A DNA stretch of 55,660 bases from Acidobacteria bacterium RIFCSPLOWO2_02_FULL_65_29 (GTDB lineage Bacteria; Acidobacteriota; Vicinamibacteria; Vicinamibacterales; CAVVIG01), in NCBI GenBank assembly GCA_001767435.1, contig MEKT01000237.1:1-55660 (forward strand), given 5' to 3'. The notes under the pieces are model-generated. The model made no database searches and was not told where the DNA came from. It was given only the letters and a program-made list of their open reading frames with translations. Shown one piece after another: positions 7,588 through 14,444 of this stretch; position 1 is the stretch's first letter; each line of letters starts with the position of its first letter. The translations under genes were made by a program, and so were the position numbers.

Positions 7588-7593
7588 TATAAT
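7588..7593 (+). promoter_or_regulatory. Consensus -10 box before the kinase remnant
   Basis: A perfect TATAAT lies 15 bases before the TTG that begins the kinase remnant. No good -35 is seen at the expected distance. It is probably the old promoter of the lost kinase gene. Confidence 0.35.
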
Positions 7594-7607
7594 CCAGGAC
7601 AACGCGA

Positions 7608-7891
7608 TTGGCTCTCATTCCCGGCACTCGCCTCGGCCCGTATGAAATCGTCGCCGCGCTCGGCGCCGGGCGGCATGAGCGCCAGCGGCCATGCCGAGCC
7701 GGAAGCCGACCCTTCGACGCCGCTCAGGGTCGACCTGAGCCGGTCGAAGGTCGAGGCATTAGCGTCTGTCCGACGGCCGATTCATTGGCGTGGTCGCCGG
7801 ATCCGAGTCCGACGCCTCGACGTCGGCCTCCGCCCCCGAGATTCGGGTGGTGCTCAACTGGTTCGAGGACTTGAAGCGGCTGGTGCCATAA
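7608..7891 (+). pseudogene. Kinase-propeller gene reduced to its two ends
   Basis: The left end encodes a kinase start (LIPGTRLGPYEIVAALGAG from a TTG at 7608) and is followed by one extra base, so GGMSASGHAEP continues in another frame. After a 40-base palindrome at 7711-7750 the right end (7766-7891) reads in frame as the last blade and terminal tail of a propeller: SDGRFIGVVAG, then EIRVVLNWFEDLKRLVP and a stop. The middle, some 2.5 kb in a normal kinase-propeller gene, is missing. No functional product is expected. The C-terminal VLNW motif is shared with the remnant at 13998-14344. Confidence 0.75.
7711..7750. repeat. 40-bp REP-like imperfect palindrome
   Basis: The arms ccttcgac and gtcgaagg enclose the inner arms gctcagg and cctgagc, which gives a stem-loop of nearly 40 bases. 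Translated it reads the FDAAQGRPEPVEG-type string that is widespread in unrelated bacterial genomes as a short repetitive element. It sits exactly between the two surviving ends of the kinase-propeller remnant. No transposase gene is nearby. Confidence 0.65.
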
Positions 7892-7937
7892 TGGGGCGGT
7901 GAGAGTGGTAGGCACCCGCCACACCGACACGTCGGCG

Positions 7938-8120
7938 ATGGAGGATCAGGCCGCGCTGGCGAGAACGGCGGCTCTCCTTCGCGGCACTGCGCGTCTTGTG
8001 CCCTGTGGTGTCTATCGCTTCTCGAGCTTCGAAGAGGCCGACGCGTGGATGACCAGGATGATGCTGCGTACGCACGAGCACCGGAGCCGGAAGACCTCAT
8101 CCGCATCTGCCGCGCCCTGA
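7938..8120 (+). CDS. Small partner of nucleotidyltransferase module B
   Basis: The 60-residue product from the ATG at 7938 starts MEDQAALARTAALLRGTARL and has the string VYRFSSFEEADAWMTRMMLRTH followed by a basic Ser-rich end. I know no named family, but as I recall the FxxxEEADAWM...R pattern occurs in small proteins that precede nucleotidyltransferases in related genomes. Its last 76 bases overlap the nucleotidyltransferase frame, so translation of the two is likely coupled. A GTG at 7899 would give 13 extra residues. Antitoxin function is an inference from layout. Confidence 0.6.
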   Translation: MEDQAALARTAALLRGTARLVPCGVYRFSSFEEADAWMTRMMLRTHEHRSRKTSSASAAP

Positions 8121-8538
8121 ACGACGCTGGCGCCCATTACGTGCTGATCGGCGGCTTTGCGGTCATCGCTCACGGCGCGGGCCGTTTCACGAAAGACATC
8201 GATCTCCTGGTCGATGAGGCGCCCGAGAATATCGCCCGCGTGAAGCAAGGCCTCAGGATCCTCGCCGACAATGCCGCCGCAAATGTGGCCGACAATGACG
8301 TCCGCGACCACACCGTCGTTCGCGTGGTGGACGAAGTGATCGTCGACCTCATGGGACGGGCGTGTGGATTGAAGTACTCGGATGTGGCCGCGGACATGGA
8401 GTGGCACGACCTGGCCGGCGTCCGCGTGCCTGTCGCCAGCCCGTCGGCCCTCGTTCGAACGAAGACACCTATCGTCCGCAGGATGCGATCGACCGTGCAT
8501 TCCTGCAGCAGCTCCTGGAGCGGCGTCAGCGCAAATGA
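8045..8538 (+). pseudogene. Nucleotidyltransferase-fold gene, module B, with a 1-base frameshift
   Basis: The first 140 residues form a good nucleotidyltransferase: AHYVLIGGFAVIAHG, the acidic pair in TKDIDLLVDE and a third Asp in EVIVDLMG. Near 8464, after SALVRTK, the frame breaks. If one base is restored there, it continues DTYRPQDAIDRAFLQQLL ... ERRQRK and stops at 8536-8538, the usual end of this family. Without it, translation runs on to 8665 with an atypical Arg/Gly-rich tail. This is either a recent inactivating deletion or a base-calling error. The metal-binding core is before the break. The GTG start at 8045 lies inside the small partner gene. Confidence 0.75.
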
Positions 8539-8642
8539 TCCCGGGCATACTGACTCGCTGCGGCTTCCTCGCCGGCGCAGGTCTGGCGGCGGTCGCGCGC
8601 CCCGGGTGGGCGGCACAAGACGACCGATGTCGGCAGCAGTGA
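8535..8642 (+). pseudogene. Truncated ORF resembling a Tat signal peptide
   Basis: The ATG overlaps the stop of the nucleotidyltransferase frame. The 35-residue translation contains TRCGFLAGAGLAAVARPGWA, which looks like the start of a Tat-exported protein (T-R-R-G-F-L-A-G) with one of the twin Arg changed to Cys, and stops seven residues after the cleavage-like site. It is probably the stub of a deleted gene. Confidence 0.3.
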
Positions 8643-8667
8643 TCGGTGGAAGAAGGATCGGCTGACC

Positions 8668-9195
8668 ATGATTGCCCTCAAACGCGTCCTCGTTCCGACC
8701 GATTTCAGCGAGGCCTCGGCGGCCGCCGTGAAGTACGGCGTGGCTCTCGCACGCGCGTTCAACGCGAAGCTCGATCTGCTGCACGTCGTCGTGCGCCACG
8801 ATCTCGATGTGAGCGTCGAGCGCCAGCGCGTCGTCGACTCACTCCTGGCAGAGATGACAGCGGGGACAGCTCCGATTGGCCTCGACGAGAGCATGCGACG
8901 CGTGGCCCGTGAGCTGCTCGGAAACATCCTCTCCAGGAAAGACGAGGAAGAGCTTCGGGTTGAGTGTGTGCTGCGAGCGAGCGGGGTGGGCGGGCCTTAC
9001 GTCGAGATCGTCCGCTACGCCAAGGATTTCGACGTCGATCTGATTGTCATGGGGACGCACGGCCGCGGCTTCGTGGCCCACATGCTGATGGGCAGTGTCG
9101 CGGAAAAAGTCGTGCGACGAGCGCCGTGCCCGGTGCTCACGGTCCGGCACCCTGAGCACGAGTTCGTCATGCCGGGGGAGCCGGCGGCGGGTTAG
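8668..9195 (+). CDS. Universal stress protein (UspA family)
   Basis: The 175-residue protein begins with the Usp strand KRVLVPTDFSEASAAAVKYG and ends with the nucleotide-binding signature GTHGRGFVAHMLMGSVAEKV (G-2x-G-9x-G-S type), followed by APCPVLTVR. This places it among ATP-binding cytoplasmic Usp proteins, which support survival under stress through unclear means. A 20-residue acidic insertion (SRKDEEELRVEC region) makes it slightly longer than the 140-150 usual. It follows the decayed nucleotidyltransferase gene with its own start and faces the gene at 9210. Confidence 0.9.
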   Translation: MIALKRVLVPTDFSEASAAAVKYGVALARAFNAKLDLLHVVVRHDLDVSVERQRVVDSLLAEMTAGTAPIGLDESMRRVARELLGNILSRKDEEELRVECVLRASGVGGPYVEIVRYAKDFDVDLIVMGTHGRGFVAHMLMGSVAEKVVRRAPCPVLTVRHPEHEFVMPGEPAAG

Positions 9196-9209
9196 GGGAC
9201 ACCGACGCG

Positions 9210-10280
9210 TCACCTTCGCTGGGCTGGGGCGGAGGCGCCTTTGCGCACCGCTTTTCGATCTCCGTCGGCGCCGCGCACCATCAGATGCGTGACCTTGCCC
9301 TGGGCATCCTTGATGAACTCAAAGCCAGTCGGGGTCGCGGTCGACACGAATGCCGTTTCCGATTGCGCCAGCAGCGGAAGCTTGGGTTCACCGAGACCCT
9401 GCACGAAGAGCAGGTCGCCGGTGACCGTGACCACGGCCTCGCGTCCCGGCGCGAGCTCATACACCCCGGCGTAGGTCGCGAGAAGCGCCGGGCTCAACAC
9501 GATCCCGGCGCCGCCGGACAGATGGCTGGCGTCGCGCTCGTTTTCGCAGACATCCTCCAGTAGCTCGGTATCCGCCGCCAGCAGCCGTTCCCTTTTCACG
9601 GTGAACGGCCTGGTGAACACCTTCGGATCGTCCACGGTCATTTCGAAATCCATGTGCCCGAAGTCGCGACGCCGGAGGCGTTCCGTCAGGCGAAAGGATT
9701 CGGATTGCGGATGTCCGGCGCTGTCGAGCCAGCCCCTATCGTTGAACCCCGCGGAGGTCACGACCAGCGTGTCCCCCTCCCATCGCCCGACCGAGTACCC
9801 CAGCCAAGTGGGATTGGGGTCCTTGGGCAGGTCGCGACCATCGGTGAACACCGTTCGATGCGGGCTGTTGGGAGACTCATAGAGCATCACGATGAGCGCC
9901 GGTGTTTGGACGATCCTGGTCAAGTTGAAGAAATTGTGGAAGGGGACACTGACGGGGAGGCATCGCGCGAGGGGACTGTCCTTCCGCGAATCCCGCACGC
10001 GCTGGAGAAATAACGCCTCGGCCCAGGGTTGAATGTCCGCGGGATTGAGATCCTGAGCGATATTGAAGCGGTAGAGAGGGCCGGCGCCTCTCCAGACGCC
10101 AGTCAGGTCCGGCTTGCCGTCTGCTGTCCGAGGCGCGGGCGCCAAGAGGTTGGGCGTGCCGTCGGGCAGGCGCGGGGTTCCCGGGGTGGGGTAGTCGATC
10201 CACTGCGCGGCGCCGGTCGTCGACAGAAGCGACGCCAAAACCGCGACGGCGGCCGCACCCGACAAACGATTCGATCCCAT
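9210..10280 (-). CDS. Secreted GRWEG-family protein with DUF3471-like C terminus
   Basis: From the ATG at 10280 the 356-residue product has a signal peptide (MGSNRLSGAAAVAVLASLLS, cut near TGAAQ). The core shows PRTADGKPDLTGVWRG, WLGYSVGRWEGDTLVV, FNDRGWLD and DDPKVFTRPF, marking an exported family very common in Acidobacteriota and of unknown function. The last 80 residues (YAGVYELAPGREAVVTVTG ... KVTHLMV) match the DUF3471 domain that ends some serine-hydrolase-like proteins. It shares the core with the divergent genes at 10385 and 11360. A frame extension to 10385 exists, but the ATG at 10280 has a GAGAGG box 6 bases upstream. Confidence 0.75.
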   Translation of the reverse strand: MGSNRLSGAAAVAVLASLLSTTGAAQWIDYPTPGTPRLPDGTPNLLAPAPRTADGKPDLTGVWRGAGPLYRFNIAQDLNPADIQPWAEALFLQRVRDSRKDSPLARCLPVSVPFHNFFNLTRIVQTPALIVMLYESPNSPHRTVFTDGRDLPKDPNPTWLGYSVGRWEGDTLVVTSAGFNDRGWLDSAGHPQSESFRLTERLRRRDFGHMDFEMTVDDPKVFTRPFTVKRERLLAADTELLEDVCENERDASHLSGGAGIVLSPALLATYAGVYELAPGREAVVTVTGDLLFVQGLGEPKLPLLAQSETAFVSTATPTGFEFIKDAQGKVTHLMVRGADGDRKAVRKGASAPAQRR

Positions 10281-10384
10281 GGGGACCTCTCGAGGACGGA
10301 TTATATCCAGTTTTTCCTTGATCTCGACCCGACCGACGCTTAACCTCCCGCTTAACCTCCGGCATATTCGAGGAGTGTTTCCCA

Positions 10385-11275
10385 ATGGGTGACCGATGGA
10401 AAGGCGTGACCATAGCCGCTGGAACGGCCGCCCTGGTCTCCGTCTTCTGGTGGGCCTCGATGCCCACGGTCGGTCAGGCTCCTGGCGCTCCGCAGTTCAC
10501 TTCCTACAAGGCGCCGCGTGCGTCCGACGGCCATCCGGACTTGAATGGAATTTGGCAGGCCTTGACCACCGCCAACTGGGACATTCAGGACCACGAAGCG
10601 CAGGCTGGACCTCGTCCCGAGCTCATGGGCGCGTATGGGGCGGGACCTGCCGGGCAAGGCGTGGTGGAGGGCAACGAGATTCCCTACCAGGCGGGAGCGC
10701 TGGCGAAAAGAAAAGAGAACTTCGAAAAACGAATGAACGTGGACCTGAGCCATGATGCGACATGGCATGAGACCGGTGACCCCGAGCTCAAGTGTTATCT
10801 GCCGGGTGTGCCGCGCGCGACATACATGCCTTTTCCATTTCAAATCGTGCAAGGGCCCGGCAACGACATCTTGATGGCCTATGAGTATGCGAGCGCCACT
10901 CGCACCATCCGCATGAATTGGAAGGGGGAGGCTCCCATCGACTCGTGGATGGGCTGGTCGCGGGGGCGCTGGGAAGGTGAGACGCTGGTCGTCGACGTGA
11001 CAGGGTTCAGGCAAGAGACGTGGTTCGACCGGGCTGGAAATTTCCACAGCGACGCCCTCCATGTGGTCGAGCGCTACACGCCCATGAGTCCTTACCATCT
11101 CCTGTACGAAGCCACCATCGAGGATCCGAAAGTGTTTACGCGACCCTGGAAGATGAGCATGCCGCTCTATCGTCGCATGGAGGGGAACGTGCAACTCTTG
11201 GAATTCAAGTGTGTGCCGTTCACGGAAGAGTTGTTGTTTGGGCCGTTCGCCAGGCGGCCAGGCCCTCAACGGTGA
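10385..11275 (+). CDS. Secreted GRWEG-family protein
   Basis: The 296-residue protein starts with a membrane-spanning or signal segment (GVTIAAGTAALVSVFWWASM) and then DGHPDLNGIWQAL, the family opening. SWMGWSRGRWEGETLVV, FDRAGNFHSDALHVVERY and IEDPKVFTRPWKM follow. It lacks the DUF3471-like end of its neighbour at 9210. The family has no known activity; the regular spacing of Trp-Gly strands suggests a beta-rich fold. The ATG start is divergent to the 9210 gene with about 104 bases between, so both may be driven from a shared promoter region. Confidence 0.75.
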   Translation: MGDRWKGVTIAAGTAALVSVFWWASMPTVGQAPGAPQFTSYKAPRASDGHPDLNGIWQALTTANWDIQDHEAQAGPRPELMGAYGAGPAGQGVVEGNEIPYQAGALAKRKENFEKRMNVDLSHDATWHETGDPELKCYLPGVPRATYMPFPFQIVQGPGNDILMAYEYASATRTIRMNWKGEAPIDSWMGWSRGRWEGETLVVDVTGFRQETWFDRAGNFHSDALHVVERYTPMSPYHLLYEATIEDPKVFTRPWKMSMPLYRRMEGNVQLLEFKCVPFTEELLFGPFARRPGPQR

Positions 11276-11313
11276 CTCGGTCGGGACTCGGGACTGGGGC
11301 TCGGGACTTGGGA
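11274..11313. repeat. Tandem gggactc-type words between two GRWEG-family genes
   Basis: The words tcgggactcggg, gactgggg and ctcgggacttggg repeat with 7-10 base spacing directly after the stop codon at 11275. Similar GGGACTC arrays are, as I recall, seen in other genomes of this type. Nothing codes here. Confidence 0.45.
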
Positions 11314-11359
11314 AGGCCGGACACTGCGTCCGGTGAGTAACGCACGACGGAGGTGCCGG

Positions 11360-12391
11360 ATGGATCGCCGATTCTTCACTGCGTTCGGTCTTCTGGGAGC
11401 GGGGGTTGCGATCGTGTCGCTGCCGGCCGTCATCGCGCAAGGCCCCGGCAGTCCGACCAAGACCTGGATTCCAGCACGTACGGCGTGGGGCGATCCCGAC
11501 CTGCAGGGCATCTGGAACAACGCGACCAGCACGCCCTTGCAGCGACCCGATCAGGCCGGCGGCAAGCAGGTGCTGACCGAGGAAGAGGCGGCTGAGTTCG
11601 CCGAGGACCTGGCGCACGGCTTGACTCGCGATCGTCGCGACGGAGGTGCCGCGGTCGACGTCAATCGCGCCTACAACGAACACTGGATGGATCCGAAACG
11701 ATTGGAGATCACCGCGGACAAGCGAACGTCTCTCATTGTCGATCCGCCGGATGGGAGAATTCCTCCGTTGGTGCCCTTGACGCCGGAGAGGGAGCGGAGA
11801 CGACTCGCCCTCGCGGAGGCGACGCGTCGCTTCAATGACGGCCTGCCACACAGCCACCTGGATGGGGGCATGCCCATGCGCTGCATCATTCGGACCGACA
11901 GACCGCCGTATCTGCCGATCATCTACAACAATACGTTTCAGGTCTTCCAAAGTCCGGGATACGTCGTCATTCAAGTCGAGATGATCCACAGCGCTCGCGT
12001 CATCCCTGTGGACGGGCGTCCGCATATCGGCAAGACCCTCCGGCAGTGGCTGGGAGATGCTCGGGGCCGCTGGGAAGGCCGCACGCTGGTCGTCGAGACG
12101 ACGAATTTCCGAGGAGATGATGGTGCGGTGTACGGAAATGCCGATCCCGAGACCTTCCGGATCGTGGAACGCTTCACGCGCGTCGACGCGAATACGATCG
12201 ACTACACATTCACGGTCGAGGATCCGCGGACGTGGACGAGACCGTGGACCGCGACGATTCCGTGGAACAAGACCGAGGACCAGCTCTACGAGTACGCGTG
12301 TCACGAAGACAACTACGACATGGTCCATCTCCTCGCGGGCGGTCGCGCCCGAGAGAAGGCCGCCGAAGAAGCCGCGAAGAAGGCTCGCTGA
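11360..12391 (+). CDS. Secreted GRWEG-family protein
   Basis: The 343-residue product from the ATG at 11360 (GGAGG 6 bases before it) has a signal peptide (MDRRFFTAFGLLGAGVAIVS ... VIAQG). WGDPDLQGIWNNAT opens the core, followed by ARGRWEGRTLVVETTNFRGD, then VEDPRTWTRPWTATIPW and a His-containing end EYACHEDNYDMVHLLAGG. It is the third member of this family in a row and the nearest in layout to the 10385 gene, 84 bases upstream. A GTG at 11333 is an alternative start but would add nine charged residues before the signal peptide. Confidence 0.75.
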   Translation: MDRRFFTAFGLLGAGVAIVSLPAVIAQGPGSPTKTWIPARTAWGDPDLQGIWNNATSTPLQRPDQAGGKQVLTEEEAAEFAEDLAHGLTRDRRDGGAAVDVNRAYNEHWMDPKRLEITADKRTSLIVDPPDGRIPPLVPLTPERERRRLALAEATRRFNDGLPHSHLDGGMPMRCIIRTDRPPYLPIIYNNTFQVFQSPGYVVIQVEMIHSARVIPVDGRPHIGKTLRQWLGDARGRWEGRTLVVETTNFRGDDGAVYGNADPETFRIVERFTRVDANTIDYTFTVEDPRTWTRPWTATIPWNKTEDQLYEYACHEDNYDMVHLLAGGRAREKAAEEAAKKAR

Positions 12392-12421
12392 TCGGGTAGT
12401 GCGAAATCGCCTTCCCGATCA
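12389..12421 (+). terminator. Hairpin overlapping the stop codon of the 11360 gene
   Basis: The arms tgatcggg (12389-12396, including the TGA stop) and cccgatca (12414-12421) are perfect complements with a 17-base loop. There is no T-run, so it may be a weak terminator or an mRNA end stabiliser. The remaining spacer to 12570 holds only a TTCGAA pair and a promoter-like box. Confidence 0.4.
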
Positions 12422-12558
12422 CGGATGTGGCCTTGTGGGCAGGATGTTAGGGCTCGGGCCACGGTTAGTCAAACGTGAGACGCGAATTTAGCATTCGAAA
12501 AAACTTCGAAGGCGCCTGCCGTTGAGCTGCCCACGGACACGCCGCCGGTCGCGCACGC

Positions 12559-12564
12559 TACAAT
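12559..12564 (+). promoter_or_regulatory. TACAAT -10-like box before nucleotidyltransferase module C
   Basis: GCTACAATG lies 6 bases before the GTG at 12571. The same GCTACAATG string occurs at 20856-20864 before the TPR gene. No -35 is evident. If used, the transcript would start at or inside the GTG codon region, suggesting a leaderless message. Confidence 0.35.
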
Positions 12565-12570
12565 GGTGAC

Positions 12571-12825
12571 GTGTTGACACGCGGCATCCGCGAGTTCGTT
12601 TCGCGCGACTGGGACGCGACGCGCGAGGCGAAGGACATGTACTGGGCCGCGCGCATCGCCCGTCTCGGGCCGCTCGAGGGTCTGCGCATCGCCGAGGAAC
12701 TGCGTCGCCAGGCGCTGGCGCAGGACTCAAAGTGGCCTCATCCCGCCGACCGGGATCAGGATCTGTTGTCCCATGCGCGCGTCGCCGGGCTTCTCCGCCG
12801 TGCCAGTGCAGCCCGCCGCGCTTGA
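12571..12825 (+). CDS. Small partner of nucleotidyltransferase module C
   Basis: The 84-residue product starts at a GTG (MLTRGIREFVSRDWDATREA) and continues KDMYWAARIARLGPLEGLRI, then AEELRRQAL and a short basic end. The pattern R-D-W---R-E-A-K--YW---I---GP-E-LRIA-ELR is conserved-looking and, as I recall, found before nucleotidyltransferase genes in many genomes, though unnamed. Its end overlaps the nucleotidyltransferase gene by 53 bases in another frame, which points to coupled expression. By comparison with modules A and B I infer an antitoxin-like role. Confidence 0.65.
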   Translation: MLTRGIREFVSRDWDATREAKDMYWAARIARLGPLEGLRIAEELRRQALAQDSKWPHPADRDQDLLSHARVAGLLRRASAARRA

Positions 12826-13378
12826 GCTGCTGGCGGCACTGTCGAGCGTCCTGGCGCGCTGGGGGCGCTGGTACCTGTTCGGAGCACAGGCGGTCATCGC
12901 TTATGGCGTGCCGCGACTGAGTGCCGACGTCGACGTCACGATTGCGCTCGTCCCCGACGAACCGGAGCGTTTCGTGCGCGACATGGAAGCGGTCGGATTC
13001 GCCCTCCGGGCCGACGATCCCGACTTCGTCCGGCGGACCAGGGTCATGCCTTTTGTCCACCTCCCGACGGCCATGCCGCTCGACGTGGTGCTGGCAGGGT
13101 CGGGGCTCGAAGACGAGTTTCTCGATCGGGCGCGACACGTGGACGTGGGCGGGACGACCGTGCCGCTCATCGATCGCGAAGACCTGATTATCGCCAAGAT
13201 TCTTGCGGGCCGCCCCAAGGACGTCGACGACGTTCAGAGCCTCTGGCGTGTTCACGGGCGAGCGCTGGACGCCGAGCGCATTCGCCGGACGCTTGGCCTT
13301 CTGGAGGAGGCCCTGAGTCAGAGCGACCTTCTTCCCAGCTTCGAATCGATCTTGGCGCGTCAATCGCGTTCAACCTGA
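12773..13378 (+). CDS. Nucleotidyltransferase-fold protein, module C
   Basis: The 201-residue protein contains the pol-beta-type core WYLFGAQAVIAYGVPRLSAD followed by VDVTI, so the acidic pair Asp-x-Asp is present, and a further Asp in MPLDVVLAG. A conserved helix DREDLIIAKILAGRPKDVDD follows, a signature of AbiEii-related and DUF-type nucleotidyltransferases. It is complete, unlike module B. The likely reaction is transfer of a nucleotide to RNA or protein; the target is unknown. The ATG at 12773 lies inside the partner gene. Confidence 0.8.
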   Translation: MRASPGFSAVPVQPAALELLAALSSVLARWGRWYLFGAQAVIAYGVPRLSADVDVTIALVPDEPERFVRDMEAVGFALRADDPDFVRRTRVMPFVHLPTAMPLDVVLAGSGLEDEFLDRARHVDVGGTTVPLIDREDLIIAKILAGRPKDVDDVQSLWRVHGRALDAERIRRTLGLLEEALSQSDLLPSFESILARQSRST

Positions 13379-13515
13379 TGCGCTGATGCGCCCGCTGCCG
13401 CGCAAGCGATAGGAACTTAGAGCGGGTTTCAGAACGACCATGACGACCACCGCAGAGCTCGCAGAGCTCTCCAAACAGCCAATGCGCGAGCGACGGCCGC
13501 GGTGGAGCGCGGCGG

Positions 13516-13532
13516 GCTCTGATAAACTAACG
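13516..13532 (+). promoter_or_regulatory. Extended -10-like motif before the 13538 gene
   Basis: GCTCTGATAAACTAACG ends 5 bases before the ATG at 13538 and contains TAAACT with an upstream TGA. Nearly the same 17 bases (one substitution) occur at 14402-14418 before tRNA-Arg. The pair suggests a shared promoter element. Confidence 0.35.
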
Positions 13533-13537
13533 GTTTC

Positions 13538-13990
13538 ATGCGGCTCTTCCTCTGTCGATGGCCGAACGGCGACTGCTCGCTGGTCCTCGCGCGTGGCATG
13601 GCCGACGCCATCGAGCAGCTCGATGAAGTGGGAAACGCCGAAGGCTGCCCGATGGTCGAGCTGTCTGCCGCGCAAGTGCACTTCGCGCTGACCGATGAGG
13701 GTCGGCTGGTGCTCGATGGGTTGGGCGAGGACACCGAACGCGACATCTTCGAGTTCTGCTACCCCGAGCTGGGCGCCGCTCTCGCCGTCGGCAAGGACGT
13801 TGTCCGCGCCGTGCAGCGGGAGCGCGACCGCGTCAAGGATGACGAGTCGGCGACGGAGGCCCCAGCCACGGAGCTGGGCCGCCGGACGAAGCTTCAACTC
13901 GACATGCCGACCACGCTCATCAACCGCATGGTGTCCCACGCGGCGAAGCGGCGACTCCGATCGTTCAAGCCGCGCGGCAACCCGAGTTGA
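13538..13990 (+). CDS. Conserved hypothetical protein
   Basis: The 150-residue product begins MRLFLCRWPNGDCSLVLARG and shows an alpha/beta pattern with AIEQLDEVGNAEGCPMVELS and VHFALTDEGRLVLDGLGEDT. I recognise this start from small conserved proteins of unknown function in soil bacteria, but I can name no family. The C-terminal 50 residues are basic and probably flexible (RRTKLQLDMPTTLINRMVSH). The ATG is 5 bases after a promoter-like box and there is no clear ribosome binding site, so the message may be nearly leaderless. The decayed kinase begins 7 bases downstream. Confidence 0.65.
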   Translation: MRLFLCRWPNGDCSLVLARGMADAIEQLDEVGNAEGCPMVELSAAQVHFALTDEGRLVLDGLGEDTERDIFEFCYPELGAALAVGKDVVRAVQRERDRVKDDESATEAPATELGRRTKLQLDMPTTLINRMVSHAAKRRLRSFKPRGNPS

Positions 13991-13997
13991 GGCGTCG

Positions 13998-14344
13998 ATG
14001 ACAGATTGGCCATCACTCCAGGCACACGCCTCGGTCCCTTACGAGATGCTGACCGGCCGGCGCCCGTTTGCAGGTGACGAGGTGTCCGACGTCTTGGCCT
14101 CGGTGTTGGCGCGAGAGCCCGACCTGGCGGCATTGCCGGCCACCGCGCCGCCTTCGATTCGCCGGCTGCTCCGACGGTGCCTCGAAAAGGACCGGAACGA
14201 GCGCTCGGCGGCGCAGTGCAGCAAGCCGATTTCCGTCACCAATACATGGTTTCTTCCGACGGCCAGCGGTTCCTGGTTGCCACGGTCACGGAAGGAGCCA
14301 CCTCGCCCATCACGGTGATCCTGAACTGGAAGCCCCGGCCGTAG
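13998..14344 (+). pseudogene. Kinase-propeller remnant: N tip, C lobe and propeller tail joined
   Basis: The bases just after the ATG at 13998 read in one frame as ITPGTRLGP, the usual kinase start. With one extra base they join directly to the kinase C lobe, VPYEMLTGRRPFAGDEVSD through IRRLLRRCLEKDRNERSAA. From about 14213 a third frame reads as the last propeller blade, YMVSSDGQRFLVATVTEG and then PITVILNWKPRP with a stop. So three pieces of one ancestral kinase-propeller gene survive in order, with two large internal deletions. The first join lies at the shared Tyr-Glu codons. No active kinase is possible, as the ATP-binding lobe is gone. Confidence 0.75.
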
Positions 14345-14401
14345 AACCTGCGACGATCCGCCTTCTCGCAACGACGCTCCAGAAACCGGCACCCCCGCCA
14401 G

Positions 14402-14436
14402 CTCTGGTAAACTAACGTTTCGCGATTTTTCGCGAC
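14402..14436 (+). promoter_or_regulatory. Putative tRNA promoter motif and palindrome
   Basis: GCTCTGGTAAACTAACG (14402-14418) closely matches the motif before the 13538 gene and contains TAAACT with an extended TGG. It is followed by the palindrome TCGCGA-TTTT-TCGCGA at 14421-14436, which ends 8 bases before the tRNA. The TAAACT box is about 30 bases upstream of the mature 5 prime end, suitable for a tRNA promoter. Confidence 0.4.
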
Positions 14437-14444
14437 AAATATTG

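Noticed and set aside
10352-12328. A 658-codon minus-strand frame opposite two GRWEG-family genes
   Set aside because: Composition is Arg/His-rich shadow sequence and both sense genes have signal peptides and family motifs.
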